DNA of 64,000 nucleotides. Source: Amyelois transitella (lineage: Eukaryota > Arthropoda > Insecta > Lepidoptera > Pyralidae). Shown here one piece after another: positions 41,401-51,640 of the stretch. The notes below the pieces were generated by a model. That model was not told the origin of the DNA. It worked only from the letters and a program-made list of their open reading frames with translations, and made no database searches. The stretch covers positions 2,728,001 through 2,792,000 of the forward strand of contig NC_083520.1 in assembly GCF_032362555.1 (NCBI RefSeq), written 5' to 3'. Positions within the stretch are counted from its first letter, which is position 1, and each line of letters starts with the position of its first letter. The translations under genes were made by a program, and so were the position numbers.

Positions 41401-43894
41401 AAAAACATACGTTCATGACATGGAGCAGTTGCTTTTAGCTAAAAGATTGCAAATGAATTGTCTGGTTCCTTATGCTAGATTTATAAAAGATAAAATGGAA
41501 CAAATCATAACTTTGCCATCTTTTAAACAAGATTTAGTCACGGCCTTCCAAAAGGAGTACAATGATTTTGAAGATGACTGGCGTGATATAAATTTGACAA
41601 AAAATGAGTGGCATTGCCGAGTGAAGGAGTTACAACACAAACTGTACACTATTTGTGATGAACGGAAGTTAAGAGCCCAACAGCAGAGGCAAGCCTTGAT
41701 TAGTGAAAATTGGGCTATGGAAGAACTGACTACAATGGTGAATACATTTATATCGTCCATGCAAGCTGAGTTGAACCGGTATAAGTTTACCTTATTTATT
41801 TTTATCTTATTATGAATAATTTTCAGTATGGATTAATCATGTTTCTTTTTTTACAGGTCAATTTTGACATTTCAAACACTTCATGATTTTTACTTTGCTA
41901 TGCTTAAACGAATGCCACCTACTGATAGACTATCTTCTAAGGATTTGACAAAGATACAAAAAGAGGCTGAAGATGCAAGTGGAGCAAAGAAGATAGGAGT
42001 TGAGGATAAGGTGTTTAAACAGTTAAAATCTGCATTTCAAGAGCTTCAGCAGAAAAATATTCAAATTGATTATAGCAACAACCCTTTTAATTTAATGATC
42101 GAAAACAATGTTAAACTTGCATTAAAAATAATTAAAGACATAAACGATTCATACAGATCCCTTATTAGTAAGGAATATAGCGAAATTGCAAAGATTGCGC
42201 CTGTTCCCAAAAGAAAGGATGACAATTCATCCGAAGAATCCATCAATGCTGAAGAAATGTTTAAGCAAAATGCCTTAAAATGTATCGAAGAATGGACAGT
42301 AGGAATAAATGGCGAAATGTTCAGAGCGAGTTTACGAATGTTAGCTCTTCAGTATAAATGCTATAAAGATATGAAACTGTTCAATGATCATATTTACAAA
42401 ACATTTATGGAGGTGCAAAATAGTATTGATACATACTATTTGAACGAAATAAAATCGGTAGATCGTTTAAGCAAATATTTGCAGATGGCCGTTGAAGATG
42501 GCAGAAAAATACAAGAGAGCCTTATTCTTGAACAAGATATATTTATCATTGATCCTAATCTTCTTCAATTCGGTCCCCCAGAACCACCTCCAGACAAGCC
42601 TGAAAACATGGAAATTGTTCATGACTTCGAGTTCAAAATTGGGCAATTAGCGAGATTAAGATCCCAATTCCGAATTGTTGCTCCGACAGGAATAGTTTTG
42701 CAAAAACATTTCATTTACTTATTGCAAGATTTTATCATATTTGGAAAAGAATCATGCGAAGGATCTTTATTCCCTGAAGCTTGGAAGCGAGTTGATCCAG
42801 AACAAATACCCAAGTTTGTATATAACTTATATGGTGCTACAGTTTACGTCGATTGGAGAGATTTCCTTATATATTGTTTAAATATACGATTTCCAACTGT
42901 TGATGAACTACTAGAAGTACGCAAAAGATTCAGATGTAATGACTTGGAATGGACAGAGTTAATATCTAGAGACAATTTTATTCAAGAAGAGTTGTGGTTT
43001 GAACAAAATATTGACCCTCAAGATAAACAAGCTATGCTTCGAAAGAATTTGACGAAACACTTCTTATTTGAGCTCTATGAATCTGCTTGTGACAAGATGA
43101 ACTATCCAGTATTCCTTCTGGCTTTCTGTAAGAGTATGGATACTCTCGAAGGCTTTGCATCAGCATTGGCGATTGCCGTGGGCAAAAAAGTGTGTTTCTC
43201 TCTACAAGAGTGCCAAGATGTTATTACAGAGTTAATTAAACTAAAAAAATATAAAGATGCTTGCATGGCGTGTGCACTAAAATGCACAAATCAATTTTTA
43301 GATAACATTATAACCAATGTCATCAATACATGTGAAGGCACTAGTATAATAGAATTGGCCTATGAACCACCAGAATTAGATAAAAAAGGTAAAAAATCAA
43401 AAGCAGCTATGTCTAAAACAAAAAGTTCTGTGAGTGCGAGATCGCCAAAAGCACAAAAGAATGCGCTCGTGTCCCAAAGTAAAGTGGCACAGTCTGCAAC
43501 TAATGTGAATACCACGTTCATTTGCCGACCTTGTGAAGATGAAGCGGAGGTTTTAGAAGAAAAAGCTTTAGAAAAAGAAGAAATCGAGGAAGAAACAAAG
43601 AATGAACCTCAAGAGGATCCGAATTTGGCCTATGCAGTGCCCCAAGAAGTGATTTGGAATGTGCTGAAAGTATGTCTACCATGGCATTTTGAGTTGCTGC
43701 CTGAAGCTAAGATGACCCCTTATGTTGAACAAGTGGCAGATGCTATGGGGCGGTTGCAAGTTGATACGGATAACGGTGATATTTACGTAAGTAAATTTCT
43801 GAACGACCCAAACGTTTGCAAGCTTCTGCATAAAGTTAAAAAATTCACGATCCTTAATGTGGCAGAAGAGGCGCGTAATATCTTTATTCGTTAG
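38477..43894 (+). CDS. SPEF2: Sperm flagellar protein 2 (SPEF2/KPL2/CPC1), axonemal central-pair protein
   Basis: Two exons, 38477-41778 and 41857-43894, separated by a 78-nt GT-AG intron, encode 1,779 residues (human ~1,822). The N-terminal ~115 residues are the SPEF2-type calponin-homology domain (MAEVLKEWLTERLQ). Charged coiled coil follows at ~150-400. A region at ~530-760 corresponds to the adenylate-kinase-like part of SPEF2, but where human has GKTLSGKTT this protein has RDLPDKSIV, so the P-loop is lost. The SSMQAELNRY segment, which spans the intron, matches human LMQAELNRF. SPEF2/CPC1 builds the C1b projection of the central pair and is needed for sperm flagella. Retaining the intron would add a few residues and stop. 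AATAAA lies at 44000-44005. Confidence 0.95.
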
Positions 43895-44086
43895 TGACAA
43901 CCTTTTGTTATATCTCTTTTAATTTACTCTGCAGTTACCTAGATGTTATAAAGATTTTCTATTTTTAATTATTATAGTTGTTATTATTTATATTACGATA
44001 ATAAAATAAAACCTACTTAACTCCATTCTTGCCTATAATAATGACAAATCAACGTGGGATAAAATTATTTATTTTGTTTGTATAAT

Positions 44087-44176
44087 ATGCCAAACAGCTG
44101 AACGTGGCTTATCAGTTTTTTCAGACTGTTGGCTCTGTTTACCCTGCAAGGGATATAGACGTGATTATATGTATGT
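44087..44176 (+). repeat. TATG-tailed short element, 3' end only
   Basis: It reads 'gccaaacagctgaacgtggc' through 'gacgtgattatatgtatgtg'. 5'-truncated. Confidence 0.85.
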
Positions 44177-45619
44177 GCGCGACGACCAACTAAAGTGTAC
44201 TGTACTGTGTTATTTCTATTGATTTTCTTTATAAGAAAATAATAATTTTCACATAGTAGATATGTACAATGTATGTGTACACAACATTTTCAAGGAGATT
44301 TGCAGATTGCCTATTTTTATGTTTGCGTGGAGCGAAACGTAGTTAGGGGTTTCAATGTTACCAATTTACATATAAGGGCTTTTTCATTAAATTGGGGAAA
44401 CTTCAAGTGCAGCTTTTAGGATTAAGCATAAAATTTCGTTTTAATGCGGTTTTCTTGCACACTAGCTAGCTATACAGATTTGGTAGGTACCTACTATCGG
44501 AGATGGATGCTGTGCACATCATGAATTCAGGGGAGCAAATTTTTTGCTTAGTGTAACTGTATAGTGTAACAAGTCTCTCTTTCTAGAGCTTTCTAAACCT
44601 AAACGTTTTAATAACAAAATCCTTATCAATAAGTAAACTATCTGTATGCCTATTAGTTGAAGAAAATAATATCTACGGAACACCTTGACTAATCTAACCT
44701 GTCTCAATTAGTCAATATTGACTTATTTATTGCAAGAAGTTGTACGAACTCCGTATATAACATCGTTTCCGTAGGTATTTCGGAATAATCCTGTCTTAGC
44801 CTTAGCCCTATAACAAAAAAAACTAGACCTCTTAGCATAGACGTAGAAAAAAGGTAAAGTTAGGGAAAATGAGTTTAAGCTGGTAACATTGGATCTGCTT
44901 TTTTCTTAAAACGTCAGTTTTGCATTGCGGTTTGCGGTAGACGGTGATTGTGCGATACATATTTTTCGCATTTTCATAAAATTTCGCACTTTCACCGCAT
45001 TATCATAAACAAATTGTGTAATAAATTATCTGATCTGAAAGCTCTGTCATCTTGAAACACAGAAATATAGTGCATACTCCCAAATACTGGATTTATTTGT
45101 GGTTTTTACTTAAAGACTTGTTTTTGTGTGCAAATTTGTTCCTGATTTTGCAAATTCACTAGAGAAACAGCGGCGTATGGTCTAAAAAGGTACGTTTTTG
45201 GTTTTTTCCCTTAATTTACTTACGCTTCAACGACTTTGCTTTAACATGTGTTCCAAAACTGGACTGAATTGGACTTCATTCTAAATATAGTATTATGTTT
45301 CCTCGATTGGCAGGTTTTTTAATGAATGCTTTTATTTACGCGATTTATTGAGTAATTAATTCCTATGATACAAGTTTATTCCACACTTCTATTAGATATT
45401 TAGGTCTCGAGTTTATGTTAAGCTTTTAAAAAACTTTTCAATACCCAATATACTTAGTATATCTTGCTAAGCAAATATTTACCTACTTCCTATATAAATT
45501 TACTGAAGATAAGCATTTATAATATTTAGTTGCACCGTTTTTGTCTCCGTATTTGATTAGCTTCTAAAAGGTAGCAGATGTACACATATACAAAATACTT
45601 TATTGACTTTATTTTTATT

Positions 45620-45674
45620 TTTTTTTTATTAAATCTAGTTTTTAATACCTAAAAACTAGATTTAATAAAAAAAA
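45620..45674. repeat. Perfect inverted repeat, 25-bp arms, 5-nt spacer
   Basis: Arms 45620-45644 and 45650-45674 pair without mismatch around ATACC. The arms contain TTATTAAATCTAGTTTTTA and its complement, with oligo-T/A outer ends. No open frame or flanking duplication was found. Confidence 0.95.
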
Positions 45675-46071
45675 GGTAAGAACTTTTTCTCTGTTCTCCA
45701 CATTATACATGCAAAATTTTATGGAGATTGTAGGGGTATTGGAGTGTAAGATGATGAACAAGCACACCTTCATATTTTTTATATTAGTCTGGATTACACG
45801 AATACATAAATCATTGTGTTAATTTCTAAGCAATTAAGATACAAACAAACAAACACACACCCTAGCAGGCTAAAGAGAGCCAATGTTTATACGCCTTCCA
45901 AGTTAGGTTGCATAGCTTAATGTTTTGAGGGTCATATATATTGATTGTCATTACAGTCATGTGTATAACATATCTATTTTTAGTTGCTTACAAGTACAGT
46001 TTTCCCATAGTACCTTAACCTTCTCATAAATTATTGTTCGTATTATTATTCTCATTAATAATTGGTGGAAG

Positions 46072-46155
46072 GAAGTATGCACAGATTGTGGCAAGTGGAA
46101 AGAGTTAGTCTCTACCTCCAGGAAACAGGCGTGATTTTATGTATGTATGTATGTA
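46072..46155 (+). mobile_element. LINE 3' tail fragment
   Basis: It has 'ggaagtatgcacagattgtg', then 'gtggaaagagttagtctcta' and 'ggcgtgattttatgtatgta'. It is the last ~85 bp of the same LINE family. Confidence 0.75.
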
Positions 46156-46220
46156 ATAATTGGTGCAGTTTGCAAAAAACATAGTGTGTCCATCTGCTTC
46201 TGCAAATTGTAAAGTCAATC

Positions 46221-46390
46221 AAGGGAAGTGTTATAAACCTGGGATTCCTTTTTAAGCGATGGGTTAGCAATCGGTCACTATTTTAATTTCAATTCTGTCA
46301 ATAAGCTATACAGCTGAACATGGCGTTTCTGTCTTCTCAAGACTGTTGGCTCTGTCCACCCTGTTGGGTATAAAGACATGATTGTATATA
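46221..46390 (+). repeat. TATG-tailed short element, 5'-truncated, diverged
   Basis: It reads 'ttataaacctgggattcc' through 'agacatgattgtatata'. The tail has lost the clean TATG run. Confidence 0.75.
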
Positions 46391-46636
46391 AACATTTTGT
46401 AATAAGTTGTGCCTAAATATACAAGGAAAGACATTATATCACAGCTCTCATAGAGTTCAGAAAGGCCTCTGTATATAATTAAGATAAGAGTGAACTATGG
46501 CCCCTTGGCCAGTCAATAAAGAATGTGATTCTTTATTGACCCCATTTAAAATAGATTCAGTTTAAGATTGAATTGATGGATGATAATTCATTGGTGTATC
46601 CACTCCTTATCGCCCTGTCGTAAGAGCCGACTAAGT

Positions 46637-46932
46637 GTCGGTTCACACAGAGACGAGAGTCACGGTACATTACTCATCTTTCTGGAGAGGTGCTCAGGAT
46701 GCGCCTTTGACCATGACCCTGGACCCGGTAAGTCAGGTTTCAACACGAAGCCACAGAGAAAATAATTCCACGTCTACGCTATGTTGCGAAGGTGGTTTTC
46801 TATGTGGCCTACTGTACCTCCGAATCTAAGTTACGAAAAGGTGCAAATCCGCCGTGAATCGTAGCGGAAATATATATCTTGTCATCTAGAAGTTAAAGTA
46901 AAATTTCGCGTCTCGTCTTGTTGTGAACCGAT
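46637..46932. mobile_element. MITE-like element with ~22-bp imperfect terminal inverted repeats
   Basis: The left end TCGGTTCACACAGAGACGAG (from 46638) pairs with the reverse complement of the right end, TCGGTTCACAACAAGACGAG (46931 inward). The interior has no coding frame but contains a block (about 46690-46760, 'gaggtgctcaggatgcgcc' and 'gaccctggaccc') that resembles the body of the element at 58600-58958. No clear target duplication was found. The transposase superfamily is not identified. Confidence 0.6.
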
Positions 46933-47238
46933 CCTGGGGCCTTGACATGGATAAGCAATTTTCTCAAAGAGCGCTGATGTTAGACCATTCGTATAATACA
47001 GTCGAATTCATGAAATTTAAAGTTGTTTTAAACAGACTTAAAAAAATTGGTTCTAATGTTCAGCGGTTTTTTGAACTATGAAAGATTGCTATACTAATAC
47101 TTTTTTTACTTCTTCCAGTTCCTACCCCGTATCCTGATAGTTCCCAAGAAGATTTCCTCAAGAATAATACTCCCATCACATTCCTTACCTACCTTTTCAA
47201 AGAGTACTTTCATATTTTTTTACATACTTCCTAGCAAC

Positions 47239-47270
47239 TATAAAACTAATGCGTGTGAGTAGTGTAGTTC
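47239..47270 (+). promoter_or_regulatory. TATA-type promoter before an unidentified membrane-protein exon
   Basis: CTATAAAAC (TATAAAA at 47239-47245) lies about 25-30 nt before 'gtgtagttcg', a plausible start region near 47265-47270, and about 95 nt before the ATG at 47337. Confidence 0.45.
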
Positions 47271-47336
47271 GAAGATTTTTCTAGATTATTATCAAAACTC
47301 AACAGAAGTTAAGACTATCTGAGCATCATAAGGGAA

Positions 47337-47466
47337 ATGGGTTACAAGCATAAGATCACAGCAATAGTAATAATCATTGTTTCACTCGCCTGCCTGATGA
47401 CATATAGCGTATATCTGTATGTGCTAGAGAGGTTTAGCGACAAAACACAATTGTTCGTGTTTGGAG
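47337..47466 (+). CDS. Putative first coding exon of a single-pass membrane protein
   Basis: ATG at 47337 opens a 43-residue stretch: a short basic head (MGYKHK), one hydrophobic helix (ITAIVIIIVSLACLMTYSVY) and a polar start of a stalk (LERFSDKTQLFVFG). It then meets a possible donor (GGAG|GTTTGT) at 47467 in phase 1. This is the layout of a type II membrane protein or uncleaved signal anchor. A TATA box at the right distance upstream supports a real gene start. I cannot name the family and found no matching downstream exon; the next exons may lie beyond 64 kb. If unspliced, the frame stops after five more codons. Confidence 0.45.
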
Positions 47467-47469
47467 GTT

Positions 47470-50050
47470 TGTTAACTCATTAAAATTAACGATTTTAACA
47501 ATGATAAATGTTGTATTATTTCAGTTACGAGGTAGTAACATGTGTGGATTTAAGAATGAAGGCCATTTAAAAAAATTCTTTGTACATACAATTTGTAGAT
47601 TTGCAAGTTGTTTTTTTAAACAGATTCCGAAAATGAATATCTCTTTGGATTATCACACGTGAAAATTTATGTTTTTTTGTGTGTCTAGTCTAGACTGAAA
47701 TATAATATACATAAATTTAAAAAATATAGTATGTTTTTTCCCGTATAAGAATTTTCTCAAGAAAAGAAGATATGAATAAAATTATTTCACCCACGGAAAC
47801 CACAAGGCTGTTTTTTATGATTTCGCCAAAATTCAGATTTTAATAGAATCTAAACCTTTTCCCATAATAAATCACAACAGTTGCCCAAATCGTCGTAACT
47901 AGGTATTTATCGGCTATTCCACACTTTATATTTCATTTGGAAATTAGACCGAAACAGCATTATTATTGAATTTATTGAATCATAAAAAGCGACCTAATTT
48001 ACGAAACGCATCAATAATAAAACGCATTAAACTGTTTTACATAACCCCTTATCATGCACAAGCTATTTCAGTAAGTAAGATTTTGTGCTAATCACTATTT
48101 TCCTTTGAAAATCTTCGGACTTTCATTCATTAGCGAAGTAAGAACAAACCCGCTTCTCCAGTTTCTTGTTACACATTTTCGGCCCTTTTCACAAAATTAC
48201 CCTACTCCTGAAAGCAAGGAAAATGTTGCACACTAAAAAAGATATGTATTATTTTTTACTTTTTTAAATATGAATTATTAATTGTGTTTTTTTTCTGTAC
48301 AATAGGTATTAACAGCAACACGCTTCCTCAAAATAACACTGTAAATTGTAGCCTGATGTTATTTCTAACACTTCGTCATCATTCTGATTATAGTACCGGT
48401 TGAGTCTTCTCTTTAGGGGTGCCCGGGGTTTGCAGATGACCTCGATCGGATTAAGTAACTCAGGTTTAAGACGAAGCGCCCTTCAAGGGAAGAACACGGT
48501 TTTTTGTTACGTATGATTACGATGCCGCAGTAGCATCGGTACCTTATCACAACCTTAAGTGCAAGTAACTAACTAAACGAGATAGAGTTGCGTTGCTACA
48601 GATAACGACCTATAAATATTTAAATTGACAAAGTTGTTATCCAGATTTTGCGAGGCGAGCGACAAGCTGGTTCCGTCGCGTCGTCCAACTATAATTAAAC
48701 TTTATTATCTGTTTAACTTTTGCAGAAAATTACAAACTTAGTCGAGGCAATTCATTGAATTAAAATTAACAGTGCATTCGTGTTGGGAACAAAATTTTAT
48801 CGAGGCTTCGTTCCACTGAGTATTTCTAGAAGTATTTTTCAACCACTCGTAGGTAATGTTAAAAATTTATAGGTGTAAATATTAAAAAAGGTTTGTCAAA
48901 TATTAGTACACGGTAAATTTAAATTGCATTAATTCTGTCTTCATCTGTATATTATAATCATAATTTATGCAGTTATTGTATTCAAACTGTTGTTAGAAGC
49001 GGTTCAGCAAAACGAATTTACGTTAAAATATTCTTACAACAGACTGTTTTAGCCGTGAAATCATACGTACTGTTACTAATATATTCTTTATAGTTTACTC
49101 AAGTAGACCTTGGTCTTAATGCTAGAGCAAATATTATTAGACACGATAATTTTCCGTTCTTCCATGTTTATAGAATAACATTATAATATAGCGATTACTA
49201 GGTAGATTCCACCCGCAGCTTCATCCGCGTAAAATAAAATATATTGTTTTATACCCCGTCTCGGTGGATTTTTGGTTTAGCTGCTTACAATGTTTTACCT
49301 CACAGTACGAGCATCGGTTAGTATTCAAACTATTGTATACTATTGTAGTATTGTAACTATGAAAAGATTTATTACTCACTGTGGGATTTGAAAACGGGTA
49401 AATTGTAACAGGTAGGTAGGCACCTATCTACCTGTTACCTCTGCCAGCAATGTGCGCTCGTTCCTCACTCTGTTTATAAGTCTCAACAACAACTAAATTA
49501 ATGTTTATAAAAAAATGCTTTTGAAATTTTCAAATCCAGATTCTTCGTCTTGGAGAGGAAACTGTTACACATAGAGTCTGGGCTATACATAAAAGAACAT
49601 TGGAAAACAATCGCGCCATTAATCATAGCTCCGCTGAATGAGAAATATCTGACAAAGGTGCAATTTGAACAAACAATTAATCATAAAACAATTGTTTTGT
49701 AAGTTATTAATCAATTAGGAATGTTTGTGTGATGTAAACGAAGGAGAGGAATTAGCTTAATTCGATGAAATTTTACATTTAATGCATTTACTTTAACTTT
49801 ACATCATTTTAGTTGTGACTATATGTACTATCTCCATTTACAAGCAAAAAAATCCACAGATTGAGTTAAACCCAAAGTAATTTCGACTCTTGCCTTATAG
49901 AATTCTAATTCAATGATATTATTGTTATTTACAAAAATAAAATTTAAATATACTATTTATTAAAATTTTACATCCAAAACCTAGGTCAATCAGAAAAAGT
50001 TCGTTTTCATTTACCTGACATTGGAATCAAACAAAAAACATAAAATAGTA
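47470..50050. other. Non-coding stretch, probable intron or flank
   Basis: Mostly unique AT-rich DNA with a few repeat-like patches (48415-48490, resembling the body of the 58600-58958 element; 49200-49240, 'cttcatccgcg' remnant) and a near-perfect hairpin at 49405-49438. An open stretch at 49541-49700 does not match the phase of the exon at 47337. Confidence 0.45.
49405..49438. repeat. Near-perfect hairpin, 16-bp arms, 2-nt loop
   Basis: GTAACAGGTAGGTAGG (49405-49420) pairs with 49423-49438 with a single mismatch around CA. Confidence 0.85.
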
Positions 50051-50051
50051 C

Positions 50052-50104
50052 ATGTCTCTGCTTATCCCTCCGGGAAAGAGGCGTGATTTTATTTATGTAT
50101 GTAA
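50052..50104 (+). mobile_element. LINE 3' tail fragment
   Basis: It reads 'gtctctgcttatccctccgg' and 'gaggcgtgattttatttatg'. It is the extreme 3' end of the LINE family at 20881-21171. Confidence 0.7.
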
Positions 50105-50679
50105 TGTAAAAACCTAAATACTGCGCTAAACAGGCTGTCGAACTATTTCTTTATTGTTGTCCTTCGTGTCGATAAATCTATTAGTCGCTGGAATTCGGTA
50201 AAACCAACAACAATGTAGAATTATTCTGTACGGTTGGTATTTCGTGACTGCAGTGACCTAGTCTACATTAACACAATTATCGACTTGCAAATTATATTGT
50301 ATGCGTCATAGTATCAACACCAGTAAGTATTTTATTTGTCTCTATAAAGACAATAATGGAGTGCTACACTTTTTTTTTTGTTTTGCCAAAGAATATCTTA
50401 GCTTATCTCAAACATTTAAGTTTCAATGTGACTAAGCTCAGCCATCTTATTCCGATATTTATGGTTGTACCCGTGTCAGGGATTGGTATCTCAGTTTTGT
50501 ATTCTTCTTAACTTTTTCCTTCTTTGAACTTGATCATGAAACTAACCTAGGGTAACCCTGGTAGAACGAGATTAAAAAATAAGTGAATATATTCTTCTTG
50601 AAACTAAACATTTTTGGAAGTTTTCAGGGAAATATATTTTGTAAACTTTAATAAAAAGTACTAAAAAAATGTGAAAGGT

Positions 50680-50888
50680 GAGGTCAAGAGTAGAGTATGA
50701 ATGGAAGGTTTGGAGAGGAAAGGCTTAGATGAACGTACTATGATCAAACCGGGGACGTCCTAAACCTTAAGTTTGCATGTGTGACAAATATGGATGAAGC
50801 GATAACAGTATGGATTCGTGGCAAGTGGAAAGATGAATAGTCTTTGCGTACCACTCCGGGAAAGGAGCGTGATTTTATGTATGTATGT
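50680..50888 (+). mobile_element. LINE 3' end fragment, diverged
   Basis: It reads from 'ggtgaggtcaagagtagag' through 'gatcaaaccggggacgtcct' and 'gatgaagcgataacagtatg' to 'gagcgtgattttatgtatgt'. The blocks match 20881-21171 in order. The coding frame is not open. Confidence 0.7.
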
Positions 50889-50961
50889 ACCATTTCAGTA
50901 ATCTATAGTCAATGTATCCTTCATGGACATTTGAGTTCCACAGAATCGATGGTACAACGGG

Positions 50962-50968
50962 TATATAA
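50962..50968 (+). promoter_or_regulatory. Candidate TATA box without an assigned gene
   Basis: GGGTATATAAGCCC is followed by 'gaagtcaagtggtcgg' at start-site distance and then ATGGTTCTGATTACAGCAG at 51008. The layout resembles promoters of short-leader insect genes, but the frame closes after 15 codons and no downstream exon was found. Confidence 0.2.
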
Positions 50969-51240
50969 GCCCACAAATCTGAAGTCAAGTGGTCGGCTTA
51001 ACGGATTATGGTTCTGATTACAGCAGTGATTTCTAATACGGGATTAGTCGACTAACGCGCTCAGACGAATAACAAACACGATATTTTGTGAAGATGTTTG
51101 ATAAACACACACACACACAGGCCTTATCGCTTACGCGGGAAATAGTTCTAATAGTCATAAGATTTGAACTTCATGTTAAGCTGGTATAGTAATGACATTG
51201 AATAAGTGTATATTTTGCACAAGTAATACGAATATTAGTT

Positions 51241-51640
51241 TAAGTTCCACTCCATGAAGACATTTTTCCATGTTATATCCGACATATTCCCTGATGTAAA
51301 AGATGTCTCAGAAAATTTAGGATATACAAGTGAAGGAAAACATATGGCCAGCCATCATTTAGGTCATTGTCCTAGACTAAATAAGATCAAATATGACGAG
51401 AGCAAAATAAATCATCAATTTGCAAAAGCTAAGTTCATTACGTCATATCTAATGGAGATAAATAGGACACAAGCGAGGCATTCCCGCATCACCGATGGAT
51501 TTATGTCATAAATATCTTCGGCTGGCCTCATAAATATTTATGCCTCCTCAGTACAGGACGCCCTCGTAATCAATTGGAAAGGGTTTGGATCCCAAGCCGG
51601 ACGTTCTGGTTCTTCCCTCTTCCTGCTATAAAGGTCAATA
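51241..51640. other. Repeat-poor block, possible conserved regulatory DNA
   Basis: A moderately GC-balanced stretch with two 'cataaatat' sites (one inside the palindrome CATAAATATTTATG), 'gtaatcaattgg' and few signs of repeats. An 85-codon open frame (51254-51511) reads no recognisable domain. It may be an enhancer or chance. Confidence 0.25.

Larger units (their letters stand above)
44011..47230. other. Intergenic region downstream of SPEF2
   Basis: No supported exon. It holds short-element fragments (44087-44176, 46221-46390), a LINE tail (46072-46155), a perfect hairpin (45620-45674) and a MITE-like element (46637-46932). Confidence 0.55.

Noticed and set aside
49541-49700. Second exon of the membrane protein starting at 47337
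   Set aside because: It has a good acceptor and an open frame (FFVLERKLLHIESGLYIKEH), but the phase does not fit the 47466 donor: joining them gives an early stop.
51008-51055. Short secreted-protein exon after the TATATAA at 50962
   Set aside because: The frame closes after 15 codons and no clear donor with a following exon was found.
51254-51511. 85-residue protein-coding gene
   Set aside because: Starts with ATG and is the longest frame nearby, but no domain, signal peptide or splice support is visible; it overlaps a block that looks more like regulatory DNA.
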